Shown: positions 5,374-7,689 of the stretch, in pieces | Numbering within the stretch: the stretch's first letter is position 1 | Layout: each line of letters starts with the position of its first letter | NCBI GenBank assembly: GCA_002382025.1 | Contig: DFZB01000011.1 | Coordinates: forward strand, 1-7,689 | Reading direction: 5' to 3' | Origin: Patescibacteria group bacterium UBA4067 | GTDB lineage: Bacteria > Patescibacteriota > Minisyncoccia > Minisyncoccales > Minisyncoccaceae | Length of the DNA stretch: 7,689 nucleotides | Made by a program: the position numbers and the translations under genes | Notes under the pieces: model-generated | Told to the model about the DNA's origin: nothing | The model's database searches: none | Seen by the model: the letters and a program-made list of their open reading frames with translations, nothing else

Positions 5374-6363
5374 TTGATCATAGCAAAAACTCCACTTAGA
5401 ATAAGCCTTTTTGGTGGCGGTACAGATTTTCCCGATTATTTTAAGGATAATCCTGGTCAAGTTTTATCAACTGCCATTGATAAATATACTTATGTTATTT
5501 TGAACAAAAGATCTTTTGATGAAAAAATAAGATTAGGATATTCTAAAACAGAACTTGTAAATTATGTTTTCGAGTTAGATCATGAATTAGCAAGAGAATC
5601 CATTAAATTATTCAATATTTCTGGAATAGAGTTGTCAACAATCTCAGATGTTCCAGGAGGAGTTGGATTAGCAACAAGTAGTTCTATTCTTGTAGGAATG
5701 TTAAATGCTTTAGCAACATATTCTAATGTAGAATTTGATGTTTCCCATCTAATTGATTGGGCTATAAATATTGAAGTAAATAAATTAAATAAACCTATTG
5801 GCTATCAGGATCAAATTATTGTTGCTAAAGGAGGTTTTCAGAATATACATTTTAGTTTTCAATATAAGAAACCCTATAACTTTATATACAACTTTAAGGA
5901 AAGCACAATAGATCAATTAGAAAAATCTTTAAATTTATTTTATTTTGGAGGTCAAAGAAACTCTTCAGAAATCCTGTTAGAACAAAGTAAAAATATTGAA
6001 AAAAACAATGATACATTAAGACAAATGTATAATATTTGTGATAGTGCCTATGATGAATTATCCAAAGGAAATGTTTATCCAATTGGTGAAATGTTAGATG
6101 AATCATGGAAATTAAAAAAGACTCTCGCCTCTAATGTTAGTAATACTGAAATTGATTATGTTTATGAAAAAGCCTTGCAAAATGGATCGGATGGTGGTAA
6201 ACTTTTAGGGGCAGGAGGAAATGGATTTTTATTGTTTTTTACGAAGGATTATGAAAGTAAAGAAAATTTACTCAGATTTATGAAATATCATATGTTGCGA
6301 GTTAAACATGTTCCATTTAGGTTTGACAAATATGGTTCAAGAATTATTTTTAATAATGAATAA
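5374..6363 (+). CDS. hddA: GHMP-family heptose 7-phosphate kinase (HddA-like)
   Basis: A 329-residue GHMP kinase of the normal HddA length. TTG 5374 has AAGGAG 7 nt upstream and gives the conserved beginning MIIAKTPLRISLFGGGTDFPDY (motif 1 in two parts: KTPLRISLFGGGTDFP at 5-20). KIRLGYSKTELV (51-62) is typical of HddA relatives. PGGVGLATSSS (94-104) is the phosphate-binding motif 2, in which the usual GLGSS reads GLATS. PIGYQDQ (141-147) carries the likely catalytic Asp146. ESWKLKKTL (244-252) and KLLGAGGNGFLLFF (276-289) form the C-terminal motif 3. The expected reaction is ATP-dependent phosphorylation of D-glycero-D-manno-heptose 7-phosphate at C1, giving the alpha-1,7-bisphosphate for the GDP-heptose branch. 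A fucokinase or related sugar kinase is the alternative, but the GmhA-like neighbour supports heptose. The gene has its own promoter. Confidence 0.85.
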   Translation: MIIAKTPLRISLFGGGTDFPDYFKDNPGQVLSTAIDKYTYVILNKRSFDEKIRLGYSKTELVNYVFELDHELARESIKLFNISGIELSTISDVPGGVGLATSSSILVGMLNALATYSNVEFDVSHLIDWAINIEVNKLNKPIGYQDQIIVAKGGFQNIHFSFQYKKPYNFIYNFKESTIDQLEKSLNLFYFGGQRNSSEILLEQSKNIEKNNDTLRQMYNICDSAYDELSKGNVYPIGEMLDESWKLKKTLASNVSNTEIDYVYEKALQNGSDGGKLLGAGGNGFLLFFTKDYESKENLLRFMKYHMLRVKHVPFRFDKYGSRIIFNNE

Positions 6364-6373
6364 GGAGGATGAT

Positions 6374-6403
6374 TTGACATAATAAATAAAATTATTGTTT
6401 TAT
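6374..6403 (+). promoter_or_regulatory. Possible promoter for the OB-fold protein gene
   Basis: A perfect TTGACA (6374-6379) is followed 18 bp later by TTTTAT (6398-6403, four of six -10 bases). The -10 lies inside the right arm of the AATAAAA/TTTTATT repeat, so a protein binding that repeat could block it. The transcript would have a leader of about 45 bases before ATG 6456. The weak -10 and AT-rich background limit confidence. Confidence 0.35.
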
Positions 6404-6417
6404 TGAGTTTATTTATT
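6381..6417. repeat. Nested inverted repeats between the kinase and OB-fold genes
   Basis: The outer arms AATAAATAAA (6381-6390) and TTTATTTATT (6408-6417) are a perfect 10-bp inverted repeat with a 17-base interior. Nested and partly competing with them are AATAAAA (6385-6391) and TTTTATT (6398-6404), with the 6-base centre TTATTG. The inner arms equal those at 2142-2161. A further 10-bp palindrome, TAAAATTTTA, lies at 6421-6430. All arms are pure A/T, so stability as RNA is low, and a role as protein-binding DNA seems more likely than as a terminator. Confidence 0.45.
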
Positions 6418-6455
6418 GTTTAAAATTTTATTAAAATAAAGGAGAAATTTATAGT

Positions 6456-7508
6456 ATGGCAAAAACGCATGAAAGTTTTGGTGATTTAGAACAAACCGAT
6501 GGATCATTTGCCTTAAAGGGTGTGATTACTGGAGTGGCAAAACCAACTTTTTATCAGGAAAAAAATGATAAAAATGGTAAGCCATTTCGAATGATCAATT
6601 TTGGTGTTCAAGTTTCAAAAGATTGGGTTCATTATTTATCAATCAACGGAATGACTCAAGAAAAAGTATACTTCTATTCAAAAGATGATAAGAAAACTAT
6701 CAGTCAGGATTGGAAATCTCGTAATTCTTTCCGAAAAGAAGGCTATCGTTTAATTGGAATGAACTTAGGTCTTGAAAAAACCAAAGATGAAAAAGGAAAT
6801 GATGTAAACGATAAGAAAAATCTTGTTCCTTTTGATGCTTGTGGATATATCAATGAACATTTAAAAGATGGAATGTCGGTATTTGTTCGTGGGAAACTCG
6901 AATATTCCAGTTTCAACAACAACAGTGGTGAATTACAACGAAGTGTCAAACTTGTTCCTAACCAAATTTCTTTATGTAAAGATGTTGATTTTGATGAAGA
7001 AGATTTTGATGTTCAATCAGACTTTACTCAAACATTCGTCTTTATGGATATGGAAATGGTAAAAGACGGTGAAGAAATTCTTGGTGCAAATGTTCATGGA
7101 AGTATTGTGAATTATAATAGCATTGAACAAGCTGAATTCTTTATTCGAGATTCTGCATTGGGAAAGAATTTCAAAACGTTGAAACCTTATACCTTCATTA
7201 AAACATGGGGTAACTTAGAAACTGAACGCAATAAAGAAGAAGTTGCATCCGAAGATGTTTGGGGTTCAAGTAACACTATGGAAGCTGTTCGTTCCCCTTA
7301 TAAGAAATTATTTGTTATTACAGGTGCAGATCCGAAATCTATGAATCGTGAAGATTATAGTGAATCTAAAATGGATAAAGCACTTCAAGCAATGAAAAAA
7401 GCACAATCAGAAAAAGAGGAATTTAAAACACAAAATACTTCTACTGCTGGAACTACTGAATGGGGAGATACTACTCCCATTGAAGATGACGAAGAAACTG
7501 GTTGGTAA
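6456..7508 (+). CDS. Phage OB-fold / single-stranded DNA-binding-like protein (350 aa)
   Basis: ATG 6456 is preceded by AAAGGAG (6438-6444) with a rather long 11-nt spacing. The protein looks like a phage single-strand-binding or replisome accessory protein. A first beta-rich segment (FALKGVITGVAKPTF, 18-32, then FRMINFGVQVSKDWVHYLSI, about 44-63) and a second (GYINEHLKDGMSVFVRGKLEY, about 130-150; SVKLVPNQISL, 163-173) follow the OB-fold pattern 'v.G.i......' and 'G..v.v.GkleyssF', with RGKLEYSSF close to SSB-type 'rGrl.~~~~'. The C-terminal region (about 307-337) is charged and low in complexity, ending with WGDTTPIEDDEETGW: an acidic tail with a terminal aromatic residue, as in SSBs that recruit partners (bacterial SSB ends DDDIPF). 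The middle (190-300) is less clear. Its GC content is higher than that of the cassette upstream, consistent with phage core. Function is inferred, not proven. Confidence 0.55.
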   Translation: MAKTHESFGDLEQTDGSFALKGVITGVAKPTFYQEKNDKNGKPFRMINFGVQVSKDWVHYLSINGMTQEKVYFYSKDDKKTISQDWKSRNSFRKEGYRLIGMNLGLEKTKDEKGNDVNDKKNLVPFDACGYINEHLKDGMSVFVRGKLEYSSFNNNSGELQRSVKLVPNQISLCKDVDFDEEDFDVQSDFTQTFVFMDMEMVKDGEEILGANVHGSIVNYNSIEQAEFFIRDSALGKNFKTLKPYTFIKTWGNLETERNKEEVASEDVWGSSNTMEAVRSPYKKLFVITGADPKSMNREDYSESKMDKALQAMKKAQSEKEEFKTQNTSTAGTTEWGDTTPIEDDEETGW

Positions 7509-7521
7509 TTATTATTAGAAA

Positions 7522-7549
7522 TAGGTGGAATTGAAATATATTCCACCTA
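7522..7549. repeat. Intergenic hairpin after the OB-fold gene
   Basis: TAGGTGGAAT (7522-7531) and ATTCCACCTA (7540-7549) form a perfect 10-bp stem with an 8-base loop, including five G-C pairs. It is the most stable structure between genes in this window. It is followed by AAACAAAACAGG rather than a T-run, so it is not a canonical rho-independent terminator on the + strand. It sits between the OB-fold gene stop and the ribosome site of the next gene (7559-7563) and could protect mRNA 3' ends, attenuate readthrough, or bind a protein. Confidence 0.7.
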
Positions 7550-7568
7550 AAACAAAACAGGAGATTTT

Positions 7569-7689
7569 ATGAGAGAATTAAAAACCGTAAAAATGAGTGC
7601 AATTGACGAACTCAGCAATGTAACAGTAAAGCTAGAAAGAAAACATTTGCCAGATGATGAAATTGAAGATATTCAAATGATCACAGAAA
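7569..7689 (+). CDS. Unidentified protein, N-terminal fragment (3' partial)
   Basis: ATG 7569 follows AGGAG (7559-7563) with 5 nt spacing, and the frame stays open for 40 codons to the window end. It begins MRELKTVKMSAIDELSNVT and continues VKLERKHLPDDEIEDIQMITE; the segment is hydrophilic and mostly helical with acidic and basic stretches, without a signal peptide. Too little is present to name a family. Its place directly after the SSB-like gene suggests the same replication or recombination operon of the element. Confidence 0.65.
   Translation, partial: MRELKTVKMSAIDELSNVTVKLERKHLPDDEIEDIQMITE

Noticed and set aside
5894..6106. Minus-strand 70-residue ORF
   Set aside because: Lies wholly within the heptose kinase gene; no supporting signal.
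6743..7062. Short ORFs on both strands within the OB-fold gene (6743-6949 minus, 6868-7062 plus)
   Set aside because: Both are out-of-frame shadows of a coherent 350-residue protein.
1..7689. CRISPR array, tRNA or rRNA genes, insertion-sequence ends
   Set aside because: No regularly spaced repeats, cloverleaf with conserved TTC arm, transposase or terminal inverted repeats with target duplications were seen on reading both strands.

Overview
The window is AT-rich (roughly 25-35% GC in hand-counted lines). Every gene is on the + strand, packed with short or overlapping junctions, AAGGAG-type ribosome binding sites and frequent TTG starts. With the phage-type small proteins, an integrase-like recombinase and a replisome-type OB-fold protein, this suggests a bacteriophage or prophage (or related mobile element) of a low-GC Gram-positive host (Bacillota or Mycoplasmatota). 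The host is inferred from composition and protein style only. Nothing shows recoding of TGA: tryptophans in the genes are TGG, and TGA serves as the stop at 1420-1422 and 3218-3220.

Layout. (1) 1-278: C-terminal end of a glycosyltransferase that begins outside the window. (2) 354-2081: a near-consensus promoter (296-324) reads into a tyrosine recombinase, a 53-residue single-span membrane protein, an unknown 105-residue protein and a small phage-type protein carrying a DGTKTVV motif. (3) 2082-2173: a regulatory-looking gap with a strong Shine-Dalgarno feeding a six-codon ORF inside an inverted repeat, then a 20-bp near-palindrome. (4) 2174-6363: an antitoxin-like HTH protein, then a surface-sugar cassette: a GT-A-type glycosyltransferase, a SAM methyltransferase, a GT2 glycosyltransferase, a GmhA-like SIS isomerase and, from its own promoter (5307-5335), an HddA-like GHMP heptose kinase. 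(5) 6364-6455: nested inverted repeats and a possible promoter. (6) 6456-7508: a 350-residue OB-fold, SSB-like protein of noticeably higher GC, then an intergenic hairpin and the start of another gene cut by the window end.

How the genes may work together (inference): the isomerase and kinase are the first two steps of making a D-glycero-D-manno-heptose nucleotide from sedoheptulose 7-phosphate. The glycosyltransferases could transfer that heptose or other sugars, and the methyltransferase could cap or decorate the product. The acceptor could be the host surface (superinfection exclusion or receptor change), a virion protein, or phage DNA; the window does not decide. The gmhB- and hddC-type steps are not present here. 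Two short inverted repeats with identical arms (AATAAAA and TTTTATT, 6-bp centres) lie at 2142-2161 and 6385-6404, bracketing region 4. They may be recombination sites, operators for the HTH protein, or chance in AT-rich DNA.
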